Source: Magnetospirillum sp. (GTDB lineage: Bacteria > Pseudomonadota > Alphaproteobacteria > Rhodospirillales > Magnetospirillaceae). From it: a stretch of DNA of 10,000 nt. Each line of letters opens with the position of its first letter. Position 1 is the first letter of the stretch. The stretch spans positions 1-10,000 of the forward strand of contig JAIWOG010000260.1 of NCBI GenBank assembly GCA_020217035.1. The letters run 5' to 3'. This document shows, piece after piece, positions 1-7,659 of the stretch. The position numbers were made by a program, and so were the translations under genes. The notes under the pieces were generated by a model. It searched no databases. It was not told where the DNA came from and saw only the letters and a program-made list of their open reading frames with translations.

Positions 1-15
1 CAAGGAACAACCACA

Positions 16-645
16 ATGGCCGTCCAACAAAGCCGTCCCATCGACATCGTCATCGCCGAAAAGAATCCGCTGCTGCAATCCTCGCTGGTGAAGATCTTCG
101 CTGGCGACGAACGTTTTTCCCTGGCCGCCGTCACCGATGACGGCGAACGCTTCATGGAAGCGGTGGAACGCATTCCCTTCGACGTCGGCATCATCGGCTG
201 GGAAATGCCGTACATGGACGGCCGCGCCGTGTTGCAGGCCCTGCGCAACCGCGCCGACGCGCCGCGCTTGATCGTCTATACCGGCAGCCCCAATCCCGAC
301 GTGCCGCGCCAGGCCATGACCTTGGGCGCCGCCGGTTTTTGTTCGAAGCGCGAAACCCCGGAACAATTGCTCGACACCATCATGGCGGTGGCGTCGGGTC
401 GCATGGTGTTCCCGTTCATCGACGTGTCGTCGCTGGCGTCGGACCCGCTGGCCGGCCTGACGCCCCGCGAACGGGAATTGCTGGCCGCGCTGGCCGGGGG
501 CCTGACCAACCAGCAGATGGCCAGCCAGTTGGACATCTCGCTCAACACCGTCAAGTTCCACCTGAAGAACCTGTACGACAAACTGGGCGTCGGCAACCGC
601 GCCCAGGCGGTGGCCTTCTATCTGAAGGGCCGCGAGGGGCGCTGA
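16..645 (+). CDS. LuxR/NarL-family regulator with degenerate receiver domain
   Basis: A 209-residue DNA-binding transcriptional regulator with the two-domain NarL/FixJ layout. Residues about 8-125 form a receiver-like domain and residues about 147-204 a LuxR-type helix-turn-helix. The helix-turn-helix is canonical (LTPRERELL at 148-156, then TVKFHLKNLYDKLGV at 178-192). The receiver is not: the site of the phosphorylated Asp, just before WEMPYMDG, is Gly61, and the usual acidic pair is Glu15-Lys16. The switch Thr89 and the conserved Lys111 remain. Phosphorylation at the usual site is therefore impossible, and control probably works by ligand, dimerisation or protein abundance (inference). The start is supported by AAGGA at 2-6, nine bases upstream. 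A strong terminator follows, so it is not clearly cotranscribed with the CBB operon, although adjacency makes that operon a candidate target. No partner kinase is visible. Confidence 0.88.
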   Translation: MAVQQSRPIDIVIAEKNPLLQSSLVKIFAGDERFSLAAVTDDGERFMEAVERIPFDVGIIGWEMPYMDGRAVLQALRNRADAPRLIVYTGSPNPDVPRQAMTLGAAGFCSKRETPEQLLDTIMAVASGRMVFPFIDVSSLASDPLAGLTPRERELLAALAGGLTNQQMASQLDISLNTVKFHLKNLYDKLGVGNRAQAVAFYLKGREGR

Positions 646-653
646 CGGGACAA

Positions 654-684
654 CCGGGTGGGAAACGCCCACCCGGCATTTTTT
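654..684 (+). terminator. Rho-independent terminator after the LuxR-type regulator
   Basis: A perfect 9-bp stem (CCGGGTGGG at 654-662 with CCCACCCGG at 668-676), a 5-base loop, and six T residues at 679-684. It starts 8 bases after the stop codon and separates the regulator from the operon beginning at 841. Confidence 0.9.
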
Positions 685-699
685 CCTCGCATCGCAACA

Positions 700-728
700 T
701 TGACTCTCCCCGCCCTCTCGGGCAGGGT
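700..728 (+). promoter_or_regulatory. Tentative promoter of the glpX-rpe operon
   Basis: TTGACT at 700-705 is a good -35 match shortly after the upstream terminator. The hexamer 17 bases downstream (CAGGGT, 723-728) is a poor -10. If real, the promoter probably needs an activator. The rest of the 685-840 gap holds no open frame that I would call. A short GCCC/GGGC inverted repeat lies at about 712-723. I could not identify a CbbR (LysR-type) site with confidence. Confidence 0.25.
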
Positions 729-840
729 TCGGCCCCTCCACAAGAGATTTGCGCCATATCCCGGCGGGTGTTCCTCCTCTGGCTCGCCATCGCCAGGATA
801 AGGCCAAGGAAGATCATCTTGGGGACAGGGAGTTGAGGGC

Positions 841-1767
841 ATGACCGAGATGCGCGACGTCCGCCACGGCCTGTCGCTTTGCGCCTATGATCTGCGCAAG
901 GCGACGGAAGCGGCTGCTCGCCTGACACTGGGTCGCGCCGATGCCAACGCCGCCATGGAAGCCCTGCTGGCCGAACTTGACGCCTTGGGCCTGGACGCCA
1001 ACCTGCTGGACGGCACCTCGCGCCGCCTGGGCGACCCCACGCGCCTGCCGGTTTGGGATGTTCTCGCCGATCCGGCGGAAGGCGCCGCCTGCCTGACCAA
1101 GGGGCTGACCAACGCCATGGCCTGCCTGGCTGTGGCCCCTGCGGGCAGCCTGTTCGACCCCGGCCCGGCCTTTTACATGGAAAAGCTGGTGGCGCCGGCC
1201 CAAGCCGCAGGCCACCTTGATCCCACCGCCCCGGTGGAAGAGCGTCTGTCGGCCTTGGCTTGCTGCTTGGGCAAAAGCGTGGCTGAACTGACCATCTTCG
1301 TGTTGGAAAAGCCGCGCCACCGCGCCCTGGTCGAACGCATCGAAGCCAGCGGTGCCCACACCCTGCAATATCCCGCCGGCGACGTGGCCGGGGCGGTGTT
1401 GGCCGCCATGCCGGATTCGGGCATCGACGCCCTGATGGGAACCGGCGGCATCACCGAGGGCTTGCTGGCCGCCTGCGCCGTCCGCGTCATGGGCGGCTGC
1501 TTCTGGGGGCGCCTGGACCCGCAACTGGCCACCGAACGCCGCGCTGTCGCCGAGGCCGGCCTAGACACCCGCGCCTGGATGGGCCTGGACCAACTGGTCC
1601 GATCCGACGACGCGGTGTTCTGCGCCACCGGCATCGCCAGCGGCCTGTTGCTGGACGGCGTCGAACGCCAAGGTGGCGCATCACGCACCCACAGCCTGTT
1701 GGTGGGAGGTGGCGCCGGCATGCGGCAAATGCTGACCACTTGGCACGCCGACGGGGGCACGAAATAG
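841..1767 (+). CDS. Divergent class II fructose-1,6-bisphosphatase (GlpX-like) protein
   Basis: A 308-residue homologue of GlpX, the class II fructose-1,6-/sedoheptulose-1,7-bisphosphatase; E. coli GlpX has 336. Matching landmarks are TEAAA (22-26), GRADAN (31-36), DPAEGA (77-82), FYMEKL (111-116), a KPRH block at 157-160, GDVA (180-183), GTGGITEG (200-207) and a C-terminal ATGIASG segment. Against remembered E. coli GlpX, Asp85, Glu88, Tyr119 and Glu213 correspond to Asp77, Glu80, Tyr112 and Glu206. Asp33 is replaced by Met39, Lys29 by Ala35, Thr90 by Ala82 and Asp186 by Ala179. The GEGE segment carrying Glu57 is missing in a deletion of about ten residues. It may be a specialised bisphosphatase, an inactive or regulatory paralogue, or an enzyme with altered metal use. 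The start has AGGGAG at 827-832. It is first in the CBB-type operon, two bases before prkB. Confidence 0.82.
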   Translation: MTEMRDVRHGLSLCAYDLRKATEAAARLTLGRADANAAMEALLAELDALGLDANLLDGTSRRLGDPTRLPVWDVLADPAEGAACLTKGLTNAMACLAVAPAGSLFDPGPAFYMEKLVAPAQAAGHLDPTAPVEERLSALACCLGKSVAELTIFVLEKPRHRALVERIEASGAHTLQYPAGDVAGAVLAAMPDSGIDALMGTGGITEGLLAACAVRVMGGCFWGRLDPQLATERRAVAEAGLDTRAWMGLDQLVRSDDAVFCATGIASGLLLDGVERQGGASRTHSLLVGGGAGMRQMLTTWHADGGTK

Positions 1768-1769
1768 CC

Positions 1770-2699
1770 ATGCCCTGCCAGCGTCCTGCGAACCAACCCA
1801 TCTTCCTTGGCGTGGTCGGCGATTCGGCGGCCGGCAAAAGCACCCTGGCCAGGGGCATCGCCGCCATCTTGGGGAACGACCGGGTGGCCGTGCTGCAGGC
1901 CGACGACTACCACCGCCACGGCCGCGCCGAACGCCGCCAGCTGAACCTGACGCCCTTGGCCCCCGAGGCCAACCACCTGGACATCCTGGAACAGCATCTG
2001 TGCCTGCTGCGCCGGGGCCAGCCGATCCTGAAGCCGGTCTACGACCACGCCACCGGCACCCTGCGCCCGTCCGAACGCCTGGAAGCCAAGCCCGTCGTCA
2101 TCGTCGAAGGCTTGCTGGCCTATCACAGCCGCGGCATGCGCGACTGCTTCGACGTCAAGGTCTTCGTCGAACCCGACGAATCCTTGCGGACATCGTGGAA
2201 ACTGGCCCGCGACTGCGCCCAGCGCGGCTATTCCCTGGACGAGGCCCGCCAATCCATGGAACGTCGGGCCGAGGATTCCGCCGCCCACATCCAACCGCAG
2301 CGCAGCTTCGCCGACATCGTGGTACGCTTCGCCCCCACCACCGAGGATTCCTCCCTTCTCGACGCCCGTCATCTGTTGCGCCCCACCTTGGCCCACCCCG
2401 ATTTGGGGCCGGTGCTGGATGCCGGCGGCAAGGGGGGCTTCCAACTGGCACTGGCGCGGGACAGCGACGGCAAGCCAGTGGACATGCTGGACATTTCCGG
2501 CCGCATCGAGCCACGCCGCGCCAAGGCGGTGGAAGATTTGTTGTGGAGCCTGATCCCCGAGGCCAGCCACCCGCGCGCCCCCTTGGGCCGCTTCACCGAC
2601 ACCGAAGGCCAAGACCGCACCAGCCATTCCCTGGCCCTGTCGCAATTGCTGATCACCTACCATTTGGTCAAGGCCGCTTTCGGCCTTGCCCCCCGTTAA
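1770..2699 (+). CDS. prkB: Phosphoribulokinase, plant/cyanobacterial type
   Basis: A 309-residue kinase that phosphorylates ribulose-5-phosphate with ATP to give ribulose-1,5-bisphosphate, the Rubisco substrate; cytosolic. The Walker A loop is GDSAAGKST (17-25). It is followed by a DDYHR segment, the KPVYDHATG segment, the VVIVEGLL strand carrying the catalytic-region Glu, and the [11 protein letters not shown] block. The order and wording of these segments follow plant and cyanobacterial PRK rather than the roughly 290-residue octameric proteobacterial CbbP. The P-loop has no Cys, so the thioredoxin switch of chloroplast PRK cannot operate through that residue. ATG at 1770 is the natural start, 2 bases after the glpX-like stop. 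The only upstream purine run (GGGGG, 1753-1757) is weak, suggesting translational coupling to the preceding gene. The stop is 40 bases before tkt. Confidence 0.9.
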   Translation: MPCQRPANQPIFLGVVGDSAAGKSTLARGIAAILGNDRVAVLQADDYHRHGRAERRQLNLTPLAPEANHLDILEQHLCLLRRGQPILKPVYDHATGTLRPSERLEAKPVVIVEGLLAYHSRGMRDCFDVKVFVEPDESLRTSWKLARDCAQRGYSLDEARQSMERRAEDSAAHIQPQRSFADIVVRFAPTTEDSSLLDARHLLRPTLAHPDLGPVLDAGGKGGFQLALARDSDGKPVDMLDISGRIEPRRAKAVEDLLWSLIPEASHPRAPLGRFTDTEGQDRTSHSLALSQLLITYHLVKAAFGLAPR

Positions 2700-2724
2700 C
2701 CCCTTGCGCCCCATGCCCAATCCC

Positions 2725-2732
2725 AGGAAGGA
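2725..2732 (+). promoter_or_regulatory. Ribosome binding site fixing the tkt start
   Basis: AGGAAGGA lies 7 bases before ATG 2740. It rules out the in-frame TTG at 2686, which lies inside the end of prkB and has no such site. Confidence 0.8.
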
Positions 2733-2739
2733 CGAGACG

Positions 2740-4728
2740 ATGACCGCACCCACCGCCACCCACGCCGAGATGGCCAACGCCATCCGCTTCCTGTCCATGG
2801 ATGCCATCGAAAAGGCCAAGTCCGGCCATCCCGGCATGCCCATGGGCATGGCCGACGTGGCCACCGTGCTGTTCACCCGTTTCATGAAGTTCGACGCGCG
2901 TACCCCCAAATGGGCCGACCGCGACCGCTTCATCCTGTCCGCCGGCCATGGCTCGATGCTGCTTTACGCGCTGGGCTATCTGACCGGTTATGACGATCTG
3001 GACATCGAGCAGATCAAGAACTTCCGCCAGTTGGGCTATCGCACCGCCGGCCACCCGGAATTCGGCCACGTCTCCAACGCCGACACCACCACCGGCCCCT
3101 TGGGGCAAGGCATCACCAACGCGGTGGGCTTCGCCCTGGCCGAGGCCATGCAGGCCGCCCGCTACGGCGCCGGCATCGCCGACCACTACACCTATGTCAT
3201 CGCCGGCGACGGCTGCCTGATGGAAGGCATCAGCCAGGAAGCCATCACCCTGGCCGGCCACCTGAAGCTTAACAAACTGATCGTGCTGTGGGACGACAAC
3301 CACATCTGCATCGACGGCGACACCGCGCTTTCCACCTCGGACGACCAATGCGCCCGCTTCGCCGCCGCCGGCTGGGCCACCGCCAAAATCGACGGCCACG
3401 ACGAAAACCAGATTGCCGCTGCCATCGAAGCCGCCCGCAAGTCGGACAAGCCCACCCTGATCGCGTGTCGCACCATCATCGGCAAGGGTGCGCCCAACAA
3501 GTGCGGTTCGGAAAAGGTCCACGGCGCCCCCTTGGGTGCCGACGAGATCAAGGCCGCCCGCGATGCCGCCAACTGGCCCCATGACCCCTTCGTGGTCCCC
3601 GACACCGTGCTGAACGCTTGGCGTGCCGCGGGTGTGCGGGCGCAGGGTGAACGCGCCGCCTGGGAAGCCCGGGTGGCGGCGCTTCCCCCCGAGACCAAGG
3701 CCGAGTTCCTGCGCACCAACGAAGGCCGCCTGCCGGAAGGCTGGCAGGACGCGGTGCAAGCCTTCAAGGCGAAGATTTCCGCCGAACAGCCGAAGGTGGC
3801 CACCCGCAAGGCCAGCCAGGACGCCCTGGAGGTGCTGACCGCCGCCATCCCGGAAATGATCGGCGGCTCGGCCGATTTGACCCACTCCAACCTGACCAAC
3901 ACCAAGGCTTGCTCGCCGTCGGTGCAGCCCGGCCAGTTCGCCGGCCGCTACATCCATTACGGCATCCGCGAGCACGGCATGGCGGCAGTGATGAACGGCA
4001 TGGCGCTGCATGGCGGCTTCATCCCCTATGGCGGCACCTTCCTGATTTTCGCCAACTATCTGTGGCCGGCCTTGCGCATGTCGGCACTGATGGAACAGCG
4101 CGTCCTTTACGTGCTGACCCACGATTCCATCGGCCTGGGCGAGGACGGCCCCACCCACCAGCCCATCGAAACCATCGCGGCGCTACGTGCCACCCCCAAC
4201 ACCTTGGTGTTCCGCCCGGCCGACGCGGTGGAAACCATGGAAGCCTATGAACTGGCGCTGCTGAACCACAAGGGTCCCAGCTGCTTCGCCCTGTCGCGCC
4301 AGAACCTGCCGACCGTGCGCACCACCCACACCCCCGAGAACCTGACCGCCAAGGGCGCCTATGTGCTGTCCGAAGCAAATGGCAAGCGTCAGGTGACCTT
4401 GCTGGCCACCGGCTCGGAGGTGTCGCTGGCGCTCGACGCCCAGAAGCTCTTGGCCGACAAGGGCGTGGCGGCGGCGGTGGTGTCCATGCCGTGCTGGGAG
4501 CTGTTCGACACGCAGTCGAAGGAGTATCGTGCTTCCGTCCTGGGTGAAGGCACCGTGCGCGTCGCCGTCGAAGCGCTCTCCACCTTCGGCTGGGAACGCT
4601 ATGTCGGCCTGGACGGCGCGGTGATCGGCATGACCGGTTTCGGCGCTTCCGCCCCGGCGGACAAGCTGTATGCTCATTTCGGCATCACCGCGCAGGCGGT
4701 GGCGGACGCGGCGCTGGCCCGTCTGTAA
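2740..4728 (+). CDS. tkt: Transketolase
   Basis: A 662-residue thiamine-diphosphate enzyme that moves two-carbon ketol units between sugar phosphates in the pentose-phosphate and CBB cycles; the length is normal for the family. The N-terminal domain has the substrate/cofactor segment KSGHPG (27-32), the AGHGSMLLY segment, and the ThDP/Mg signature starting GDG (156-158) and ending in DDN about 30 residues later. The pyrimidine-binding domain has the catalytic Glu411 in GIREHGM (408-414) and the [15 protein letters not shown] substrate loop. The C-terminal domain is complete. No key residue appears to be missing. It sits between prkB and fba, 26 bases before the latter, and supplies xylulose-5-phosphate and ribose-5-phosphate to the pathway. 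In CBB operons this gene is called cbbT, but nothing here separates a CBB-dedicated enzyme from a housekeeping one except its neighbours. Confidence 0.97.
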   Translation: MTAPTATHAEMANAIRFLSMDAIEKAKSGHPGMPMGMADVATVLFTRFMKFDARTPKWADRDRFILSAGHGSMLLYALGYLTGYDDLDIEQIKNFRQLGYRTAGHPEFGHVSNADTTTGPLGQGITNAVGFALAEAMQAARYGAGIADHYTYVIAGDGCLMEGISQEAITLAGHLKLNKLIVLWDDNHICIDGDTALSTSDDQCARFAAAGWATAKIDGHDENQIAAAIEAARKSDKPTLIACRTIIGKGAPNKCGSEKVHGAPLGADEIKAARDAANWPHDPFVVPDTVLNAWRAAGVRAQGERAAWEARVAALPPETKAEFLRTNEGRLPEGWQDAVQAFKAKISAEQPKVATRKASQDALEVLTAAIPEMIGGSADLTHSNLTNTKACSPSVQPGQFAGRYIHYGIREHGMAAVMNGMALHGGFIPYGGTFLIFANYLWPALRMSALMEQRVLYVLTHDSIGLGEDGPTHQPIETIAALRATPNTLVFRPADAVETMEAYELALLNHKGPSCFALSRQNLPTVRTTHTPENLTAKGAYVLSEANGKRQVTLLATGSEVSLALDAQKLLADKGVAAAVVSMPCWELFDTQSKEYRASVLGEGTVRVAVEALSTFGWERYVGLDGAVIGMTGFGASAPADKLYAHFGITAQAVADAALARL

Positions 4729-4754
4729 AAGAATTCCATAAGGGAGAATAAGAA

Positions 4755-5819
4755 ATGCCTCTCGTTTCCATGCGCCAACTGCTCGATCACGCCGCCGAAT
4801 TCGGCTATGGCGTGCCGGCGTTCAACGTCAACAACATGGAGCAGGTCAAGGCCATCATGGAGGCTGCCGCCGAAACCGACAGCCCGGTGATCCTGCAGGC
4901 TTCGGCCGGCGCCCGCAAATATGCCGGCGAGCCCTTCCTGCGTCACCTGATCCTGGCGGCCATCGAAGCCTATCCGCATATCCCGGTGTGCATGCACCAG
5001 GATCACGGCACCAGCCCGGCGGTGAACATCCGCGCCATCCAGTCGGCGTTCTCGTCGGTGATGATGGACGGCTCGCTGCTGGAAGACGGCAAGACCCCGT
5101 CGGATTGGGACTACAACGTCGCCGTCACCCGCAAGGTGGTCGACCTGGCCCATGCCTGCGGCGTGTCGGTGGAAGGCGAGCTGGGCTGCCTGGGTTCCTT
5201 GGAAACCGGCATGGCCGGCGAGGAAGACGGCATCGGCGCCGAAGGCAAGCTGGACCATTCCAAGCTGCTGACCGACCCCAACGAAGCCGCCGAATTCGTC
5301 AAGCTGACCAAGGTCGATGCGCTGGCCATCGCCATCGGCACCAGCCACGGCGCCTACAAGTTCACCCGTCCGCCGACCGGCGACGTGCTGGCCATTTCCC
5401 GCATCAAGGAAATCCACGCCCGCATCCCCAACACCCATCTGGTGATGCACGGCTCGTCTTCGGTGCCGCAGGACTGGCTGAAGATCATCAACGACCATGG
5501 CGGCGACCTGGGCGAGACCTATGGCGTGCCGGTGGAAGAAATCGTCGAAGGCATCAAGCACGGCGTGCGCAAGGTCAACATCGACACCGATCTGCGCATG
5601 GCCGCCACCGGTTCCATCCGTAAGTACATGGTCGACAACCCCAAGAAGTTCGACCCACGCGACTACCTGAAGCCGGCCATGGCCGGCATGAAGGCAATCT
5701 GCAAGGCCCGCTACGAAGCTTTCGGCACCGCCGGCAATGCCAGCAAGATCAAGCCGATCTCGCTGGAAACCATGGCCAACCGCTACGCCGCCGGCGAGCT
5801 GGAGCCCAAGGTCAACTAA
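4755..5819 (+). CDS. fba: Class II fructose-bisphosphate aldolase (CbbA type)
   Basis: A 354-residue zinc-dependent aldolase that interconverts fructose-1,6-bisphosphate with dihydroxyacetone phosphate and glyceraldehyde-3-phosphate. It can also make sedoheptulose-1,7-bisphosphate in the CBB cycle. The catalytic Asp83 and zinc ligand His84 lie in MHQDHG (80-85). Further zinc ligands are His198 in GTSHGAYK and His232 in MHGSSS. The phosphate-binding stretch KVNIDTDLR is present. The extended form with the [14 protein letters not shown] insert and the C-terminal DPRDYLKPA segment matches the long Calvin-cycle subtype rather than the shorter gatY/kbaY type. AGGGAG at 4741-4746 supports the start. 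It is the fourth gene of the operon, with 62 bases and a hairpin before rpe. Confidence 0.96.
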   Translation: MPLVSMRQLLDHAAEFGYGVPAFNVNNMEQVKAIMEAAAETDSPVILQASAGARKYAGEPFLRHLILAAIEAYPHIPVCMHQDHGTSPAVNIRAIQSAFSSVMMDGSLLEDGKTPSDWDYNVAVTRKVVDLAHACGVSVEGELGCLGSLETGMAGEEDGIGAEGKLDHSKLLTDPNEAAEFVKLTKVDALAIAIGTSHGAYKFTRPPTGDVLAISRIKEIHARIPNTHLVMHGSSSVPQDWLKIINDHGGDLGETYGVPVEEIVEGIKHGVRKVNIDTDLRMAATGSIRKYMVDNPKKFDPRDYLKPAMAGMKAICKARYEAFGTAGNASKIKPISLETMANRYAAGELEPKVN

Positions 5820-5826
5820 CGAAAAG

Positions 5827-5856
5827 CGGGGCCGGGAAAGGTCTTTCCCGGCCCCG
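5827..5856 (+). terminator. Intercistronic GC-rich hairpin between fba and rpe
   Basis: Perfect 14-base inverted repeat arms (5827-5840 and 5843-5856) separated by only two bases, beginning 7 bases after the fba stop. No run of T follows (ATTCTGTC), so full termination is unlikely. It may act as a partial terminator, a processing site, or a 3' end stabiliser that lowers rpe expression relative to fba. Confidence 0.55.
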
Positions 5857-5881
5857 ATTCTGTCTGCCAGGGAGGAAAACC

Positions 5882-6532
5882 ATGTCCGTTCTGATCGCGC
5901 CGTCCATCCTGTCCGCCGACTTCGCCCAGCTTGGCCCCGAGGTCAAGGCCATCGACGAAGCCGGGTGCGACTGGATCCACATCGACGTCATGGACGGGCA
6001 TTTCGTCCCCAACCTGACTTTCGGCCCGCCGGTGATCAAGGCCATCCGGCCATGGACCCAGAAGACCTTCGACGTCCACCTGATGATCGACCCGGCGCAG
6101 CCGTACTTGGAAGACTACGCCAAGGCCGGCGCCGATTTGATCACCGTGCACGCCGAGGCCGACAAGCACCTGCACCGCTCGGTCCAGGCCATCAAGTCCT
6201 TGGGCAAGAAGGCCGGCGTGTCGCTCAACCCGCACACCCCGGAAAACGTCATCGAATACGTGCTGGACGCCATCGACATGGTGCTGGTGATGAGCGTCAA
6301 CCCCGGCTTCGGCGGCCAAAGCTTCATTGAAAGCCAGTTGGAAAAGATCGCCCGCATCAAGCAGATGATCGGCGACCGCAAGATCGACATCCAGGTGGAC
6401 GGCGGCGTCACCGCCGACAACGCCTGGAAGGTGATGGGCGCCGGCGCCACCTGCCTGGTCGCCGGCTCGGCGGTGTTCAAGACCAAGGATTACGCGGCCA
6501 ACATCGCGGCGATCCGCAATTCCAAGGGCTGA
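5882..6532 (+). CDS. rpe: Ribulose-phosphate 3-epimerase
   Basis: A 216-residue TIM-barrel enzyme that interconverts ribulose-5-phosphate and xylulose-5-phosphate, linking transketolase output to PRK. Signatures seen are APSILSADF (6-14), [12 protein letters not shown] (33-44) with metal ligands His33 and Asp35, DVHLMI with His66, the [10 protein letters not shown] loop, and the VDGGV strand with a metal-ligand Asp at about 173. It is full length with all expected catalytic residues. GGAGG at 5871-5875 gives a good ribosome site 6 bases before ATG. It is the last gene of the operon as I read it. No obvious Rho-independent terminator follows, and composition changes sharply just after the stop. 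In CBB clusters this gene is named cbbE. Confidence 0.96.
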   Translation: MSVLIAPSILSADFAQLGPEVKAIDEAGCDWIHIDVMDGHFVPNLTFGPPVIKAIRPWTQKTFDVHLMIDPAQPYLEDYAKAGADLITVHAEADKHLHRSVQAIKSLGKKAGVSLNPHTPENVIEYVLDAIDMVLVMSVNPGFGGQSFIESQLEKIARIKQMIGDRKIDIQVDGGVTADNAWKVMGAGATCLVAGSAVFKTKDYAANIAAIRNSKG

Positions 6533-6569
6533 CGGCTCGATGCTCAAAAGCCCCAGAAATTACGCCCCA

Positions 6570-6598
6570 TAGACAATTCCGCGGATTTCCTGTACCTT
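6570..6598 (+). promoter_or_regulatory. Candidate promoter of the two-gene cassette
   Basis: TAGACA at 6570-6575 (five of six matches to TTGACA) and TACCTT at 6593-6598 are separated by 17 bases. A start of transcription near 6605 would give a short leader with AGGA at 6613-6616. The match is in sequence only, and the -10 is weak. Confidence 0.35.
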
Positions 6599-6612
6599 CC
6601 AACGTAGAAAGC

Positions 6613-6616
6613 AGGA
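6613..6616 (+). promoter_or_regulatory. Ribosome binding site choosing the start of the 65-residue ORF
   Basis: AGGA lies 9 bases before ATG 6626 but directly abuts the in-frame ATG at 6617. The downstream ATG is therefore the better start. Confidence 0.5.
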
Positions 6617-6625
6617 ATGATTCCC

Positions 6626-6823
6626 ATGTCACCGCAGCGCCCAGCTCTGTCTAACTTTCCAGATCGCGCCCGTGAAAAATCGGAGATGCGTGTTCGGGAT
6701 TCCCATGCCCTAGCATCGGGTTCCGCATCGAAGGAACAACTCAAACAGAGCAACGGGTTCTTTTCTAAACTTGACATGATGAGCGTCCGCGTGGTCGGAC
6801 GCGTCTCGATGGGACAGCGTTGA
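6626..6823 (+). CDS. Small hypothetical protein, first gene of a two-gene cassette
   Basis: A 65-residue, soluble, charged protein that I do not recognise; function unknown. An upstream in-frame ATG at 6617 would add three residues but leaves no spacing from the AGGA site. The middle of the protein (MRVRDSHALASGSASKEQL) looks like a real helical segment. There is no signal peptide, membrane span or metal motif. Its stop TGA (6821-6823) overlaps the TTG start of the next gene (6820-6822), which suggests translational coupling and a joint function. Base composition is lower in GC than the flanking CBB genes and galU. Size and position, ahead of a nucleotidyltransferase-like protein, would fit an antitoxin, but that is inference from layout only. 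It could be non-coding if the overlap is accidental. Confidence 0.55.
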   Translation: MSPQRPALSNFPDRAREKSEMRVRDSHALASGSASKEQLKQSNGFFSKLDMMSVRVVGRVSMGQR

Positions 6824-7593
6824 TCTCCAACCAGAATGAACAGCTTTCTAAAGAAGACGTCATCGCCATAACCATACAAGCCTCCGACATCCAAGCAACA
6901 GTTGTCGGCGGGCAAGCCATAAATTTCTGGGGTGAGTTTTTCTGGGAACGAGCGCAAGCAGAACTTGCAGAGTATGCTCCGTTCACTTCGAAAGACATTG
7001 ATTACTACGGAACCAAGGCTGCGGCTCAAGAATTGGCTTGCAGACTCGGCGGGAAAGCTATTTTCCCAACGCCGGGCGACAATACCCCGAACAGCGCCCT
7101 CGTGCTCGCTGAGATCAACGGTCGAAGCATTGAAATTGACTTCCTTGGCACCGTTCTGGGCGTGCTTCCGAGTGAAGTCGATAATGGGGCCATCCTTATT
7201 ACCTCAGAACAGCACAGCAACGGCATTCCAACGACAGTCAGCATCCGTGTTCTTCATCCATTTTTGTGCCTGAAGAGCCGAGTCGCCAACATGATCACAT
7301 TGCGGCGCACCGACGATGTTGCCCGCAGACAATACGCCGCCTCATTCATCATCTTACGCGAATATATATTGTGGAATCTGGAGCAGTCAAACCACCGAGA
7401 GGCGGCCCGCACATTGATCGACATGTTCAAATGGCTGCGTAGCGACCTTAGCGCCAAACAAGTTAGAAACCACAAGACACTCGCCGACCCCAGGACAATC
7501 CTTAAAGCAGTCGCCAACGCGAAAGAATGGGACAAACGTTTTCGACAAAACAACATCACCGCCATGCTCGAAAAATTGAAGATCGTTTTGTAG
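6820..7593 (+). CDS. Nucleotidyltransferase-like protein, possible toxin or defence protein
   Basis: A 257-residue protein with the spaced signature of the polymerase-beta-like nucleotidyltransferase fold: VVGGQAINFW (28-37, glycines 30-31), the acidic pair Asp59-x-Asp61 in SKDIDYYG, and a third acidic residue Asp107 in IEIDFLG. This resembles MNT/AbiEii-type proteins, but I cannot place it in a named family or give its substrate. The C-terminal half is basic and probably helical, with no membrane segment. The start must be TTG at 6820. The frame is open back only to 6775, contains no ATG or GTG there, and the next Met is near residue 157. TTG overlaps the upstream gene's stop, so translation is probably coupled. 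GC in sampled 60-base lines is 45% (6961-7020), 47% (6841-6900) and 57% (7381-7440), against 67% in prkB (2461-2520). It uses codons such as ATA and TTA that are rare in its neighbours, which supports acquisition by transfer. Confidence 0.75.
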   Translation: MISNQNEQLSKEDVIAITIQASDIQATVVGGQAINFWGEFFWERAQAELAEYAPFTSKDIDYYGTKAAAQELACRLGGKAIFPTPGDNTPNSALVLAEINGRSIEIDFLGTVLGVLPSEVDNGAILITSEQHSNGIPTTVSIRVLHPFLCLKSRVANMITLRRTDDVARRQYAASFIILREYILWNLEQSNHREAARTLIDMFKWLRSDLSAKQVRNHKTLADPRTILKAVANAKEWDKRFRQNNITAMLEKLKIVL

Positions 7594-7624
7594 AAAGCCA
7601 TTTTCCCCAATAGAAAATATCGTC

Positions 7625-7653
7625 TTGCTCCTGCACCCGCCCCGGTTTAGACA
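7625..7653 (+). promoter_or_regulatory. Weak candidate promoter for galU
   Basis: TTGCTC (7625-7630) and TAGACA (7648-7653) are separated by 17 bases. Each matches consensus at only three positions. If used, transcription would start near 7660, at the beginning of the repeat-rich leader described in the next entry. Confidence 0.2.
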
Positions 7654-7659
7654 CAATCG

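Noticed and set aside
814..1524. 236-codon minus-strand frame opposite the glpX-like gene
   Set aside because: It has Gly/Gln/His-rich shadow composition, and the plus strand carries recognisable GlpX segments.
1173..2933. 586-codon open frame on the minus strand across glpX-like, prkB and the start of tkt
   Set aside because: It lies opposite clearly identified genes. Its Gly/Ala/Gln/Val-rich translation is typical of an antisense frame opposite GC-biased codons, and it has no recognisable domain.
2668..4158. 496-codon open frame on the minus strand opposite tkt
   Set aside because: Same composition artefact. The plus strand encodes an unambiguous transketolase.
7600..7618. ATTTTC/GAAAAT inverted repeat after the NTase-like gene
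   Set aside because: The six-pair stem is nearly all A-T and no T run follows, so it is too weak to call a terminator.
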